Part shown: positions 1 through 8,929 of the stretch, piece after piece
Numbering within the stretch: the first letter of the stretch is position 1
How the letters are laid out: every line of letters begins with the position of its first letter
Origin: Segetibacter sp. 3557_3
GTDB taxonomy: Bacteria; Bacteroidota; Bacteroidia; Chitinophagales; Chitinophagaceae
DNA: 64,000 bases
Direction: 5' to 3'
Assembly: GCF_004354985.1 (NCBI RefSeq)
Contig: NZ_SMSK01000009.1
Span: forward strand, 124,001 to 188,000
Notes under the pieces: generated by a model
What the model saw: only the letters and a program-made list of their open reading frames with translations
What the model was told of the DNA's origin: nothing
Database searches by the model: none
Translations under genes and position numbers: made by a program

Positions 1-550
1 ACGATATCCTTTCGGGCAATCCGGATTGAACGATTTTGTTAACTAAAGTGAACCGGCCAAGGCCGTTGTTAAGAGAAAGGTCGAGGATAGAGTAACTTAA
101 ACCGGCAGCGTTTGGGCATCTTACTTGCAAGCCAGTCTCCTGGGCTGCAAGATCGTTGTCCAGACTTTGAAATTGAATAATGTAGAATTTATTTGGATTA
201 GAACTGAAAGGTACGATGTGATATGAGCTTTGATCTCCCGGGCAAATCCTTAATGTTTCATCAAGATTGATGGCATTATAGCCCTTATTGAACGCGTAGT
301 AGCCCGAGAGAAGAAATTTCATCTGACCAGTGGTCTTATCAGAGTACGAAGTTCCGCCCATGTTATAATGATAATAATTGTAGAAATTAGAGGGTATTGG
401 ATAGATGAAATTAGTCTCGATTTGAGCAACATTATTGTTACGAAAGGTCAAGTTGTTACGACCGTTAAAATACCAGTTTGACCATTCTTTTTGACCAAAA
501 ACAAGGTTCCAGGTAAGTAACAATATGATGGTTAGCGTAATATTCTTCAT
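1..550 (-). CDS. Secreted gliding/T9SS-type hypothetical protein, N-terminal part (runs off the left edge)
   Basis: Reading leftwards from ATG at 550 there is an open frame of about 183 codons with no stop before base 1, so only the N-terminus is present. It begins with a signal peptide (MKNITLTIILLLTWNLVFG, then QKEW). The mature part has the WYFNGRNNL segment and later GLQVRC, SYSILDLSLN and GLGRFTLVNK stretches. These resemble the N-terminal region of large Bacteroidota proteins that end in gliding-motility or type IX secretion C-terminal domains; that family assignment is from memory. An in-frame ATG at 556 is an alternative start. Probably exported to the surface, substrate unknown. It is divergent from the glycoside hydrolase at 1017 and 466 bp away, so no operon link is implied. 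Confidence 0.75.
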   Translation of the reverse strand, partial: MKNITLTIILLLTWNLVFGQKEWSNWYFNGRNNLTFRNNNVAQIETNFIYPIPSNFYNYYHYNMGGTSYSDKTTGQMKFLLSGYYAFNKGYNAINLDETLRICPGDQSSYHIVPFSSNPNKFYIIQFQSLDNDLAAQETGLQVRCPNAAGLSYSILDLSLNNGLGRFTLVNKIVQSGLPERIS

Positions 551-1016
551 AAGCATAACAGAACCGGTGACATAAACTTTTTTAAACAACCTCTTTACCG
601 GTACAAGGGCATCATACAGGAGTTCTTCCTCCAGAATAGGAGAAAAGTAGGTCTTTGGTTTATCGACGTTTTAACGGATGCAACGATACGGAAATTGTCC
701 CGGATAGCTGTTATGTCATGTTCGGGAATGAATGGGTGCCGGGTATTGGGTATTGGGTAATGGGATTGGCGGACTACGGATTGGCGATTGGAGGATTACG
801 GATTGGCGAATTGCGGATTGTTTTGGTATTGGGCATCCTAAAGTTGATTAATTGAAAGCTTAACGAGCTAAGTGGGAGCAAAAGCTCTTCTACCAGGAGA
901 GCGAATATTATACTCGATAGAAGTTTTAGTCATCGTATGGAAAGACTTAAACCAATGACCATTTAAGGCTCAGGCCTTACGACTTCGCGAGCCGGAAAAA
1001 CCCTTAAATTGCTGGC
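551..1016. other. Intergenic region with GGTATTGGG-type repeat
   Basis: This gap separates two divergent genes and must hold both promoters, but I find no clear TAnnTTTG box. Bases 741-850 contain an imperfect word repeat (GGGTATTGGG units, then GGATTGGCG / GGATTACGG units) that recurs in other gaps of this window near 16.86 and 27.05 kb. An apparent 66-codon frame over this repeat is low-complexity Gly/Ile/Leu and is not treated as a gene. Confidence 0.5.
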
Positions 1017-3599
1017 ATGCTAAAGCCACGCACACTTCTGCTCTCCCTCGCTATAAGCTTGTCAACATTATCAAATGAGGCCCGGGCTCAAAAAGCGCCA
1101 GGCTGGCCCCAACTCACCCGGGAAAACAAACCCTGGACCCGTTGGTGGTGGCCAGGCAGCGCAGTGGATAAGGCAAGCATTACCCACCAGATGGAACAGA
1201 TGGCAAAAGCCGGGCTTGGCGGCGTGGAAATTACCCCCATTTACGGCGCGAAAGGTTATGAAAGCCGGTACATCGATTTCCTATCGCCCAAATGGATGGA
1301 GATGCTTGAACACGTAGGGAAGGAAGGAAAGCGGCTAGGTCTTGGTGTGGACATGGCAACCGGAACCGGGTGGCCCTTCGGTGGTCCCTGGATTGACTCA
1401 GCTAATGCCCTTGCGAGCGCTGTACTGCAGGATGGAAAGTTAACGGGGAAGCCGACAAAGATGCTGGTAAAACGTGCCGCTCCCGGCAATGAAGGCCTCG
1501 TAGTGGATCCTTATTCCCCCGATGCTCTGCGCCGTTACCTCGCACCATTCGATAAGGCATTTGCAAGCTTTCCAAAGGGAATGGTACGTGGCCAGTTTCA
1601 CGACTCATTTGAATATTACGGCGGGAGCTGGACACCCAAATTTGCTCAGGTATTTTCCGAAATGCATGGCTACGACATTCAGCAATACGCGGCTGACCTG
1701 CTCGCAAAACCTGCAGATGTATCAGCTGCCAACCGGGCTAAGATCGCGCGTATAAAAGCCGACTTTCGCGAAACACTCGGGCGGCTGCACCTCGACTACC
1801 TGCGCACCTGGGTGGCGTGGTCACACAGTAAAGGTTTTATCGTACGGAACCAGTCGCACGGTGCACCCGCAAACATCCTTGATCTTTATGCCAATGCCGA
1901 CATTGCAGAAACAGAAGTATTTGGCTCCACCCCTTTCAAAATACCGGGACTGCGGCGGCTGGACAATGAAGTGCGCCACGACCAGGACCTGCCTGAACCG
2001 CTCGTTATCCGGATGGCATCTTCTGCGGGTCATGTTGTAGGCCACAACCTTTCTTCCAGTGAAACCTGCACGTGGTTGCGCGACCATTGGAAAGAAGCCC
2101 TCGCCTATGCTAAACCGGAAATCGACCGCATATTTGCTGACGGGATCAACCATGTGTTTTACCATGGCACCGTCTTCTCACCCCAGGATGCACCCTGGCC
2201 GGGCTGGCTGTTTTATGCTTCTACCCAGTTTCAACCAAACAATACGATCTGGCAAGACTTCAGCGCACTGAACCAATATGTAGGTCGCGTACAATCGATC
2301 CTGCAGCGTGGCAAACCGGATAACGATGTCTTACTGTACTGGCCGCTGGCTGATGTATGGGAAAACGAAAACGGCCTGATGACCCAGCTTGGTGTGCACA
2401 ATGTGAAGTGGCTCACCGAGCAACCGGTGGGCAAACTTGCACAGGCAATGATGGATAGGGGTTATAGTTTCGACTATATCTCCGATGCACAACTCCAGCA
2501 AACAAGGGCCGATGCAAAACAGCTGGCGACACCCGGCTCGCGCTATAAGGTGCTCGTTGTTCCTGCAACGCAACGGATGCCGCTCGGGACCCTGCAACGA
2601 TTGAAGCAACTTGCAGATGGTGGCGCGACCATCATCTTCCAGGCGATGCCGGAAGATGTGCCAGGTTTTGGCCGGCTCGAAGCGCGCCGTGCTGACTTCA
2701 AAACGCTGCTGGGACAGTTCGCAGGAAAGGCTGTTGTAAAAAGCGATGTGCTTGCGGTGCTCGAATCAAATAAGGTTCCGCGAGAAGCGATTGCCGATGC
2801 GGGGATAAGTTTTATCCGCCGTGCCGGATCCAGAGGTCACGACTATTTTATTACCAATCTTACCGGGAAGAATTTTGATGGCTGGGCCACTATTGGTGTT
2901 CCCGCACAGTCAGCGGTTATACGCGATCCACTGTCCGGTCGTACCGGGTTTGCTGCTTTAAAATCGGCTGGCACCGGAGCCCAGGTTTACCTGCAACTCG
3001 CGCCGGGTGAGTCACTATTGCTGGAGACGAATGGGGCTCCTGCCCCACCTGCACAATTGGGCTGGGCATATCGCCAGCCTACGGGGACACCAACTGAACT
3101 TAAGGGTACCTGGCAAATCCAGTTTATCAAAGGCGGTCCTGAACTGCCAAAGCCAATTACCACATCTGACTTGAAATCGTGGACGGAACTCGGTGGTGAC
3201 GAAGCCAAACGCTTTGCGGGTACCGCCCGCTATCGTCTCGAATGGGACGCCCCAACACAAAAAGCTGATGACTGGCTACTCGACCTTGGCGAGGTGCGGG
3301 AAAGCGCCCGTATACGCCTTAATGGTCGTGATGTGGCTACCGCCTGGAGCATCCCCTTCCAGGTGCGGATTGGTGAATACCTGAAGCCCGGCAAAAACAT
3401 TCTTGAACTCGAGGTCACTAACCTGGCCGCAAACCGCATCCGCGACATGGACCAACGCAAAGTAGACTGGAAGATCATGCGTGAAATCAATTTTGTTGAT
3501 ATCAATTACAAACCTTTCGACGCATCTGGATGGGAGATTACCCCCTCGGGTTTGATTGGGCCGGTACGGCTGCAACCATTGAAGAAAGTGACGCCTTGA
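1017..3599 (+). CDS. Secreted GH106-like alpha-L-rhamnosidase family glycoside hydrolase
   Basis: The 860-residue product starts with a signal peptide (cleavage likely after ARA, about residue 24), so it works in the periplasm or at the cell surface. The N-terminal WTRWWWPGSAVDK and GLGGVEITPIYG segments, and FHDSFEYYGGSW near residue 195, match GH106-type proteins (alpha-L-rhamnosidases acting on rhamnose-containing plant polysaccharides such as rhamnogalacturonan). The middle is TIM-barrel-like. The last ~130 residues (DLGEVRESARIRLNG, then FQVRIGEYLKPGKN) form a galactose-binding-like beta-sandwich of the GH2 sugar-binding type. Length fits the family. It stands alone with no SusCD pair next to it, so its substrate cannot be read from context. 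Family call is good; exact specificity is inference. Confidence 0.85.
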   Translation: MLKPRTLLLSLAISLSTLSNEARAQKAPGWPQLTRENKPWTRWWWPGSAVDKASITHQMEQMAKAGLGGVEITPIYGAKGYESRYIDFLSPKWMEMLEHVGKEGKRLGLGVDMATGTGWPFGGPWIDSANALASAVLQDGKLTGKPTKMLVKRAAPGNEGLVVDPYSPDALRRYLAPFDKAFASFPKGMVRGQFHDSFEYYGGSWTPKFAQVFSEMHGYDIQQYAADLLAKPADVSAANRAKIARIKADFRETLGRLHLDYLRTWVAWSHSKGFIVRNQSHGAPANILDLYANADIAETEVFGSTPFKIPGLRRLDNEVRHDQDLPEPLVIRMASSAGHVVGHNLSSSETCTWLRDHWKEALAYAKPEIDRIFADGINHVFYHGTVFSPQDAPWPGWLFYASTQFQPNNTIWQDFSALNQYVGRVQSILQRGKPDNDVLLYWPLADVWENENGLMTQLGVHNVKWLTEQPVGKLAQAMMDRGYSFDYISDAQLQQTRADAKQLATPGSRYKVLVVPATQRMPLGTLQRLKQLADGGATIIFQAMPEDVPGFGRLEARRADFKTLLGQFAGKAVVKSDVLAVLESNKVPREAIADAGISFIRRAGSRGHDYFITNLTGKNFDGWATIGVPAQSAVIRDPLSGRTGFAALKSAGTGAQVYLQLAPGESLLLETNGAPAPPAQLGWAYRQPTGTPTELKGTWQIQFIKGGPELPKPITTSDLKSWTELGGDEAKRFAGTARYRLEWDAPTQKADDWLLDLGEVRESARIRLNGRDVATAWSIPFQVRIGEYLKPGKNILELEVTNLAANRIRDMDQRKVDWKIMREINFVDINYKPFDASGWEITPSGLIGPVRLQPLKKVTP

Positions 3600-3854
3600 T
3601 GTGATGTTTGCCAATTGTACTGTTATGCCTGTTCCGTGTGCCCCTGAGCCAATCGTGAAGTTTGATATGCAACCAACCGGCTGATGTCGTTGAAGTACTA
3701 TTTCCTAGAACAGCGGATTAGTGGCATACGTTCCAGACAAACCATCGATTCTTTTGATTGATGCACTCTCGATGGTGGTATAAGCTATATACTCAAATGC
3801 AAACAAAGAAGAACATGATCGGCCTTCAGTATGCGTAACCGACCAGAAAATTCA

Positions 3855-4184
3855 TTATGCCTGATCTGAGACAGCGGTTTCATCATTTGCGTAAAACAGG
3901 GCTCCGGCCGTTTGAATGTGCTTAACAAGTTCGGGATTTTTGATCTCGTTGAAATTGCACAAGTCAAATGTATATGGGAGATTAAGATCATCCAATTCAC
4001 TGTTGATCGTATTCATCATTCTGAGGTTTAAATCTCTTCCTTTCAGGGCCAAATCGATATCGGAACCGGGCTTGTAATTGCCCGTTGCCCGTGAGCCGAA
4101 TAGAATTACCTCTTCAATTGCACCAACTCCTTTAAACACGGTGCAAATTTCAACGAGCTCACTTTTATTTAATCCGAAGCGCAT
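3855..4184 (-). CDS. MNT-type nucleotidyltransferase (antitoxin partner of HEPN)
   Basis: A 109-residue minimal nucleotidyltransferase. It has the signature FGSRATGNYKPGSDIDLA: the GS motif followed by the DxD metal-binding pair. Start taken at ATG 4184 (MRFGLNKSELV); the open frame continues upstream only with a TTG. In the HI0073/HI0074 arrangement this protein is encoded directly downstream of a HEPN 'substrate-binding' protein. In characterised HEPN/MNT modules the MNT enzyme AMPylates and neutralises the HEPN RNase. The same order is seen here: remains of the HEPN gene end 25 bp upstream. Because the HEPN partner is disrupted, this gene may be an orphan antitoxin. Nothing in the sequence shows loss of its own active site. 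Confidence 0.8.
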   Translation of the reverse strand: MRFGLNKSELVEICTVFKGVGAIEEVILFGSRATGNYKPGSDIDLALKGRDLNLRMMNTINSELDDLNLPYTFDLCNFNEIKNPELVKHIQTAGALFYANDETAVSDQA

Positions 4185-4209
4185 CTGATAACTTTTACAA
4201 TTGCATTTC

Positions 4210-4653
4210 CTATTCACTTTTCCTGAACATTTCAATTTGTTTTTGAAAAGCTAGAAAGAGATTATAGTACGAGCTCACAATTTCATTGGCTATTTCATTT
4301 GCTGTTTCCTGATTGTAGGTGTGGGAAGTTTTTATTCTACTTTGCACCATATCCATCCAGCTTTGGCCGTCTTCAATTAGCCCCCTTTTAAAAGACATTT
4401 TAATTGCATTTCTACTACCCTGTATAGAAGTTTCTCCTTGTTCCTGATATAAATCTTTGATCGTATTGCAAGCTAGTTTGTAAGTATACTCCGATGCTTT
4501 TATTAACCCTGCTCACCCAACTCATTTAATCCCCTTGTTAACAAACTTTGTGAATTGAGCCAATGCCTTATTGTACTTGCTAAATCGTTGATGCCACCTA
4601 ATATCCTTCTTATCTATTTGATCTTTTTCAGTGCGTTGTTTTAAGGCACGCAC
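4210..4653 (-). pseudogene. Disrupted HEPN (HI0074-family) toxin gene
   Basis: Read leftwards from about 4653 (GTG), the translation gives IRWHQRFSKYNKAL and FTKFVNKGIK, then two in-frame stops. It resumes in the same frame as LIKASEYTYKLACNTIKDL, GSRNAIKMSFKRGLIEDG and SWMDMVQSR, ending near 4210. Between the stops, the neighbouring frame reads NELGEQG, which is what the family has at that place. So one +1 (or -2) and one -1 indel lie about 20 bp apart, near 4531 and 4507. The SHTYN and GLIEDG motifs are typical of HI0074-like HEPN proteins, which pair with MNT nucleotidyltransferases. The longest intact piece is 62 codons from ATG 4398. Sequencing error is an alternative, but two compensating indels would be required. 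Confidence 0.75.
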
Positions 4654-5108
4654 GGCACGATGAAGATAAATAATTATGGGCACTGAAGTTTGTTGACCTT
4701 AATGGTATTTTGGCATCTCGCTGGCACGATCCCCATGTCGTTGGCGATTCCTATGGCGCTCAGAAACGAAGTCATAGGTAGGCGTGAAACCTGGCTCCTA
4801 CACGTGCAAGGGACAAGTTTGCCGGGGCCCCTGCACAGCGCGCAAAGCCAGACAGGAGACCCGGCAGGACGAACCCCGCGGTGCGAAATACCATTGAGTG
4901 CAGGACAACCAAGCTGAATAGCATTACCCAAAGTACAAGAGTGCGACGCAACGACCGTCTCCCAGATGTTCCTGCAGCTTGGTCCATAAAATGTTTCTTA
5001 ACTACATGGCATTGATCTATTGCTCATCATTCCTGGTTCATAGTTCATTATTATTCTTCATACTTCATCATTCTTATTTTCTCATTCATGGTTCATCGTT
5101 TATCTCAC
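4654..5108. other. Intergenic region with degenerate dispersed repeat and TTCAT-rich tract
   Basis: No credible gene. Short open frames exist on both strands around 4674-4931, but neither resembles a protein. Bases 4933-4955 carry the dispersed motif GTACAAGAGTGCGACGCAAC. About 50 bp later CTTAACTACATGGCATTG (near 5000) matches 14 of 18 bases of the inverted-repeat end of the element at 38561-38692. Bases 5015-5100 are built of TTCAT/TTCTT words. Confidence 0.45.
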
Positions 5109-6527
5109 TCACCTCGTCACCGTAAACCGCCGATTGATCGTCTGTCCATTCCCCGTGATGCGAAGGATATAAGTACCCGGTACCAATTCACGCACGTCCA
5201 TATTCAATGATTTCACGCCTGCACTTTTCCGTGTCGAAATGATCTTACCATCCATGCCTACAATATTTACAATCGTATTTGCAGTCACCAGATCATCATC
5301 AAGCAGTAGGGTAAGTGTAGATGTTGCCGGAGTAGGAAAAACTTTTGTTGCCGACTCGTTGGTTACCCGCTCGGAAATGGAACGTTCAGAAGTAGACAGC
5401 TTAGGGGCTGTTCCGGGATGTTGAAAATTGATCTCAGACTTGAATATACCGCCCAGAAAAGGAGGTCCGGTTTGAAAGAAACCACCCGCATAACCGGTTT
5501 GGGCATCATAGAACCTGCATACCGCTTTATCTGCATCGTTATCAATTTCTATCCAGGTTTGTCCGACGTCGTACGAAACGGCGGAACCCTGGAATATCGG
5601 GTTGCCATGAACAGCGGTAGATATAAATGCATTCGTGCCCGGCACGGCAGTCATCCGGCTATTTTTCCAATTGGCCGGTTGAAAATAATTGGTCCAGGTA
5701 AGTCCACCGTCAGTGGTAGAAAACACAAAGGTGCGGTTCCTGCCCCTCAGGTGCGCAACACCGCTTAATCCATCGTCGAGAAAGGCAATTTCGTGTACGT
5801 AGGTTCCGGGCAAAGGGTCAACTACATGGACCGTCCAGGTCTTTCCAAAGTCAACAGACTTGTACATTCTTCCCTCCGAAGTGCCGAACCAAATGGTATT
5901 GCCTACAACGGCGTGGCCACTGATCCAGCCATACTCATTTGCGATTGGATCAGGAAGGTTTTCGTGGCGCACCCTTTTCCATTTTTTGCCTTTATTATTG
6001 GTGAGGTACACTTCCCAGTAACCATCATTAGGATCTCCCACGGCAATACCATGGTTCTTATCTTTAAAATGTACAAAGCGCGGAACCGAGTTGCTGTTAA
6101 AAAGTTCGCCGGCATTGGACTGTTCCCAGGTCATCCCTCCATCCATGGTATGAAACACACCCCCACCCTTAGCAAAACTGCCAACATAGTTACCGGGAAC
6201 CGGACCTATTTTGTGCATGGCCACCCAGGCTTCCTGACCGTTAATGGCGGTGATGTTGGAGAAGCGCAGGGTTCTATCTGTACCCATCTTACCCGGTATC
6301 CAGGTTTGCCCCCCGTTCAGGGTGCGGGTAAAGTCCAGTACAGGTCTGCCACTTAGCAATCCCCCTTTACCATCATAACAAACCGCCCAAGCAGTGTTTT
6401 TATCGGGAAGCGACATCTCATAAAACCCCAGGGTGTCGTTGCTAAAACCGGCATTCTGCGCTTGCCATTGTGCACCTGCAGTACCCAGCACCAGCATAGC
6501 TACAACAAACAGTAAATGTTTTTTCAT
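5109..6527 (-). CDS. Secreted Asp-box/BNR beta-propeller protein with T9SS sorting domain
   Basis: Start chosen at ATG 6527 because it gives a clean signal peptide (MKKHLLFVVAMLVLGTAGAQ); a longer reading adds 14 unlikely residues. The 472-residue product has repeated Asp-box-like turns (TLNGGQTW, TMDGGMTW, SVDFGKTW, TTDGGLTW, SYDVGQTW), as in sialidase or sortilin-type propellers and Ycf48-like proteins. The last ~75 residues (VFPTPATSTLTL, DGKIIS, LVPGTYILRITG, FTVTR) are a type A T9SS C-terminal sorting domain, so it should cross the outer membrane through the Por system. Enzymatic activity is not predictable; these propellers are often structural or binding modules. It is divergent from the LytS/LytTR pair. 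Confidence 0.85.
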   Translation of the reverse strand: MKKHLLFVVAMLVLGTAGAQWQAQNAGFSNDTLGFYEMSLPDKNTAWAVCYDGKGGLLSGRPVLDFTRTLNGGQTWIPGKMGTDRTLRFSNITAINGQEAWVAMHKIGPVPGNYVGSFAKGGGVFHTMDGGMTWEQSNAGELFNSNSVPRFVHFKDKNHGIAVGDPNDGYWEVYLTNNKGKKWKRVRHENLPDPIANEYGWISGHAVVGNTIWFGTSEGRMYKSVDFGKTWTVHVVDPLPGTYVHEIAFLDDGLSGVAHLRGRNRTFVFSTTDGGLTWTNYFQPANWKNSRMTAVPGTNAFISTAVHGNPIFQGSAVSYDVGQTWIEIDNDADKAVCRFYDAQTGYAGGFFQTGPPFLGGIFKSEINFQHPGTAPKLSTSERSISERVTNESATKVFPTPATSTLTLLLDDDLVTANTIVNIVGMDGKIISTRKSAGVKSLNMDVRELVPGTYILRITGNGQTINRRFTVTR

Positions 6528-6703
6528 GGTGTATATTTTTCTGTTGTTGCAAACTATGGCAACAGCCACTCCTTTTTGTTAAGAAGTGCCGGGCTTTAGA
6601 TATCCGGTTCAGAAATTCGTTTCTGCAGATCATCGCTTTGAAACAAAGGACGAAATGCGCCTTTTCAAGGACGTATTGTTAAAGGGAACATAGATTATGC
6701 GGC

Positions 6704-6711
6704 TATATTTG
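6704..6711 (+). promoter_or_regulatory. Candidate -7 box TATATTTG upstream of the LytS-like kinase
   Basis: TATATTTG fits the Bacteroidota -7 consensus TAnnTTTG and lies 10 bp before the ATG at 6722, which would leave a leader of only a few bases. The nearest upstream TTG (6676-6678) is about 25 bp away, longer than usual for the -33 element. Confidence 0.35.
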
Positions 6712-6721
6712 ACAGAAAGAA

Positions 6722-7801
6722 ATGTCGTGGGCAGCCTATACAAAATTTGAACAACAACATTCGTGGTTGTTGAACAATCGGTGGGCCTGGCATCTGCTAT
6801 TTTGGTTTGGCTATGTGCTGTTCCGGTTCTGGCCCTACTACATTACATTTACCTACTACCCACCGGTGTTCCTGCAGTATATGTTGCTTTCGGAAGTACT
6901 TTTTGTCGGCACCACTTATGTTACGATATGGCTGTACAAACGTTTGTTTGCCGCAAGAAAATACGGGCGCTATTTTCTTGTTGGTGCGAGCACGTGGATC
7001 CTTTACCTGTGTGTCAGAACACTGTTCCAGGTTTATTACCTGCAAGCCGAACCACGCTTCCGTGGAAATTCAATTGCAGATATCCTGATCAATAACATCA
7101 CGGTGGTACTGGTTAGCTTTTTATTTATTTCCGGATGCAAGTACTTTAAAGATGGCTACATTACACAGCAGTTTGAAGCAGCAAAAAAGGCACAACATTT
7201 AACTGCTGAAGTAAACAATTTGAAGTCGCAGATTGCACCGCATTTTCTTTTTAATACCCTGAATAACCTTTACGGGCTTGCAGTGGAGAAATCGGATAAA
7301 TTGCCTGAATTGATGCTGCGATTGTCTGAACTGCTCAGGCACTCTTTATATGAAGCGGATAAAGCCCTTGTTCCCCTGAGCGACGAAGTTGAGGTATTAA
7401 AAAGTTATATTCAACTGGAAAGCCTGCGATTGGAGGACAACCTGCAACTGGATTTTGAAAACAGGATCCCGGCTATAAACCCCTACCAGGTTGCACCACT
7501 GATCGGGATTGTATTTGTGGAAAATGCTTTTAAGCATGCAAGGCTTGTGCAGCCCTTGGTAGTGACCATTTCTATAAAAGCCTGGCTCCTGAATGGATGG
7601 TTCCACTTACAGGTAATCAACAATTATAAAGTGGGCTGCGTTGAAAACAAAGGAGGTATCGGCATAACCAATGTAAGACGCCGGTTAGCCTTGCTATACC
7701 CGAATGGTCACCATGAACTGAACATAAACCAGGACGATACCTGGTTTAAAATTCTCTTACGCATGCGGCTGGCAAAACAAGATGCAGATGGAACTGAATA
7801 G
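6722..7801 (+). CDS. LytS/YehU-type sensor histidine kinase
   Basis: A 359-residue membrane kinase. Four hydrophobic segments fill residues ~20-140 (LLFWFGYVLFRFWP, YMLLSEVLFVGTTYVTIWL, STWILYLCVRTLF, NNITVVLVSFLFI). A short helix leads into the His_kinase motif IAPHFLFNTLNNLY, with phospho-acceptor His174, and then the ATP-binding N-box FVENAFKH (Asn268). The C-terminal glycine-rich region is GGIGITNVRRRL. No extracellular sensor domain is present, so the signal is probably sensed in the membrane. It overlaps the downstream LytTR regulator by 20 bp, so the two are translationally coupled and almost certainly partners. The ligand is unknown. Confidence 0.93.
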   Translation: MSWAAYTKFEQQHSWLLNNRWAWHLLFWFGYVLFRFWPYYITFTYYPPVFLQYMLLSEVLFVGTTYVTIWLYKRLFAARKYGRYFLVGASTWILYLCVRTLFQVYYLQAEPRFRGNSIADILINNITVVLVSFLFISGCKYFKDGYITQQFEAAKKAQHLTAEVNNLKSQIAPHFLFNTLNNLYGLAVEKSDKLPELMLRLSELLRHSLYEADKALVPLSDEVEVLKSYIQLESLRLEDNLQLDFENRIPAINPYQVAPLIGIVFVENAFKHARLVQPLVVTISIKAWLLNGWFHLQVINNYKVGCVENKGGIGITNVRRRLALLYPNGHHELNINQDDTWFKILLRMRLAKQDADGTE

Positions 7802-8552
7802 TGAAAAATACAATTGCCTCGTAGTTGATGATGAGCCAATCGCCCGCAAGATCATCAAAAACTATATCCAGCAAATAGGGTTGCTACAATTGGAAGCAGA
7901 ATGCATCAATGCATTAGGTGCCATTGATTACCTACGCAATCACGACAGAACCGACATCATTTTCCTCGACATCAACATGCCAAATCTGTCAGGCTTACAA
8001 ATGCTCAAAATACTACAACCCAAGCAACCGGTCATCTTTACGACGGCTTATGCAGAACATGCGTTAGAAAGCTATGACCTGAATGCGGTTGATTACCTGC
8101 TCAAGCCTTTTTCGTTTGAGCGATTTACTAAAGCGGTTTACAAAGCGGTAAACAATATTCAAAAAACGGGTAATGCAATTGCCGCGATAACCCATGAACC
8201 AAAGGCGCCATTTTTTATAAAATCAGGCGGGAGTAACTTTCCTGTCCACCTGGACGATATCCTTTACTGCGAAGCAAAAAAGAATTATACGATGGTGGTT
8301 TTAGAAGACGGCAAGAAGCTGATGCCGCTTGTGCCCCTATCAAAATTTGAAACCTTGTTGTCAGATGCCGGTGGCACCTTTGTACAAATACATCGCTCTT
8401 ACCTGGTTGCCACAAAGCATATCAGCTCAGTTACGCCCAACAGCATAAAGGTGGGCCAATACCAACTTCCAATTGGCATACAGTTCAGGGAAAGGTTTTT
8501 TACAACCATTGGGATAAAGGAAGAAGAACCGAGCGAGGGCGACGAGATTTAA
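7782..8552 (+). CDS. LytTR-family response regulator
   Basis: A 256-residue regulator with an N-terminal receiver domain (VVDDEPIAR acidic pocket, phospho-acceptor Asp63 in IIFLDINMPNLSG, then FTTAYAEHALESY and LLKPFSFERF) and a C-terminal LytTR DNA-binding domain from about residue 150. The LytTR part shows DDILYCEAKKNYTMV, FVQIHRSYLVATKHI and LPIGIQFRERFF. It receives phosphate from the overlapping upstream LytS-like kinase and should bind DNA as a LytTR dimer. A start two codons later (ATG 7788) is equally possible. Targets are not evident; the divergent secreted propeller protein is one neighbour. Confidence 0.95.
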   Translation: MQMELNSEKYNCLVVDDEPIARKIIKNYIQQIGLLQLEAECINALGAIDYLRNHDRTDIIFLDINMPNLSGLQMLKILQPKQPVIFTTAYAEHALESYDLNAVDYLLKPFSFERFTKAVYKAVNNIQKTGNAIAAITHEPKAPFFIKSGGSNFPVHLDDILYCEAKKNYTMVVLEDGKKLMPLVPLSKFETLLSDAGGTFVQIHRSYLVATKHISSVTPNSIKVGQYQLPIGIQFRERFFTTIGIKEEEPSEGDEI

Positions 8553-8872
8553 ATGCTCGCGGTAAAATACGCCAGTTTGTGCAAGGTCTGCTTCATAGAG
8601 TGGACGTGGGTTACTACCAGCATAAATCATCAAACCATCGTCGATACCGCTCTGAATGGCTTAATGGGATGGAGTTGCAATTATGGTAGAAGCGAATCAA
8701 TTGCGATCAGGTAATTGGACCGTCCTGCCGGGGTCTACTGCGACGCACCAGGCTTTTGGGCAGCGCTGGGCCAAATGTCGAGTCGCGTCCATGTACTGGG
8801 TAGCAAGACAAGATCCGGGTAGTATAGATAGCGCGTACCACAAGTTATATGGAGGCATGCTGAGGATGTCTC
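8553..8872. other. Intergenic, nothing recognised
   Basis: Between the LytTR gene and the convergent sodC terminator I see no gene, no hairpin and no repeat shared with other gaps. An 88-codon frame starting at 8683 overlaps the terminator and has no family features. Confidence 0.4.
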
Positions 8873-8904
8873 AAAAACAAAATAGCCCCGTAATCAGGGC
8901 TATT
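8873..8904 (-). terminator. Rho-independent terminator of sodC
   Basis: Perfect 8-bp stem AATAGCCC / GGGCTATT (8881-8888 with 8897-8904) and an 8-base loop. Read on the minus strand it is followed by a U-rich tract (TTGTTTTTGAGA). It sits 25 bp after the sodC stop codon. Confidence 0.8.
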
Positions 8905-8929
8905 TGTAAAAACTTGTTTAGTGTATCAA

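Noticed and set aside
655-855. 66-codon open frame
   Set aside because: It lies over GGTATTGGG/GGATTGGCG repeats and is low-complexity, with no family features.
4674-4931. Opposed short open frames of 75-85 codons
   Set aside because: Both strands are open over the same GC-rich stretch, with no start context or recognisable domain, and the region is part of a degenerate repeat.
5793-6356. 187-codon frame on the plus strand
   Set aside because: Antisense to the beta-propeller gene, whose Asp-box repeats and signal peptide are clear.
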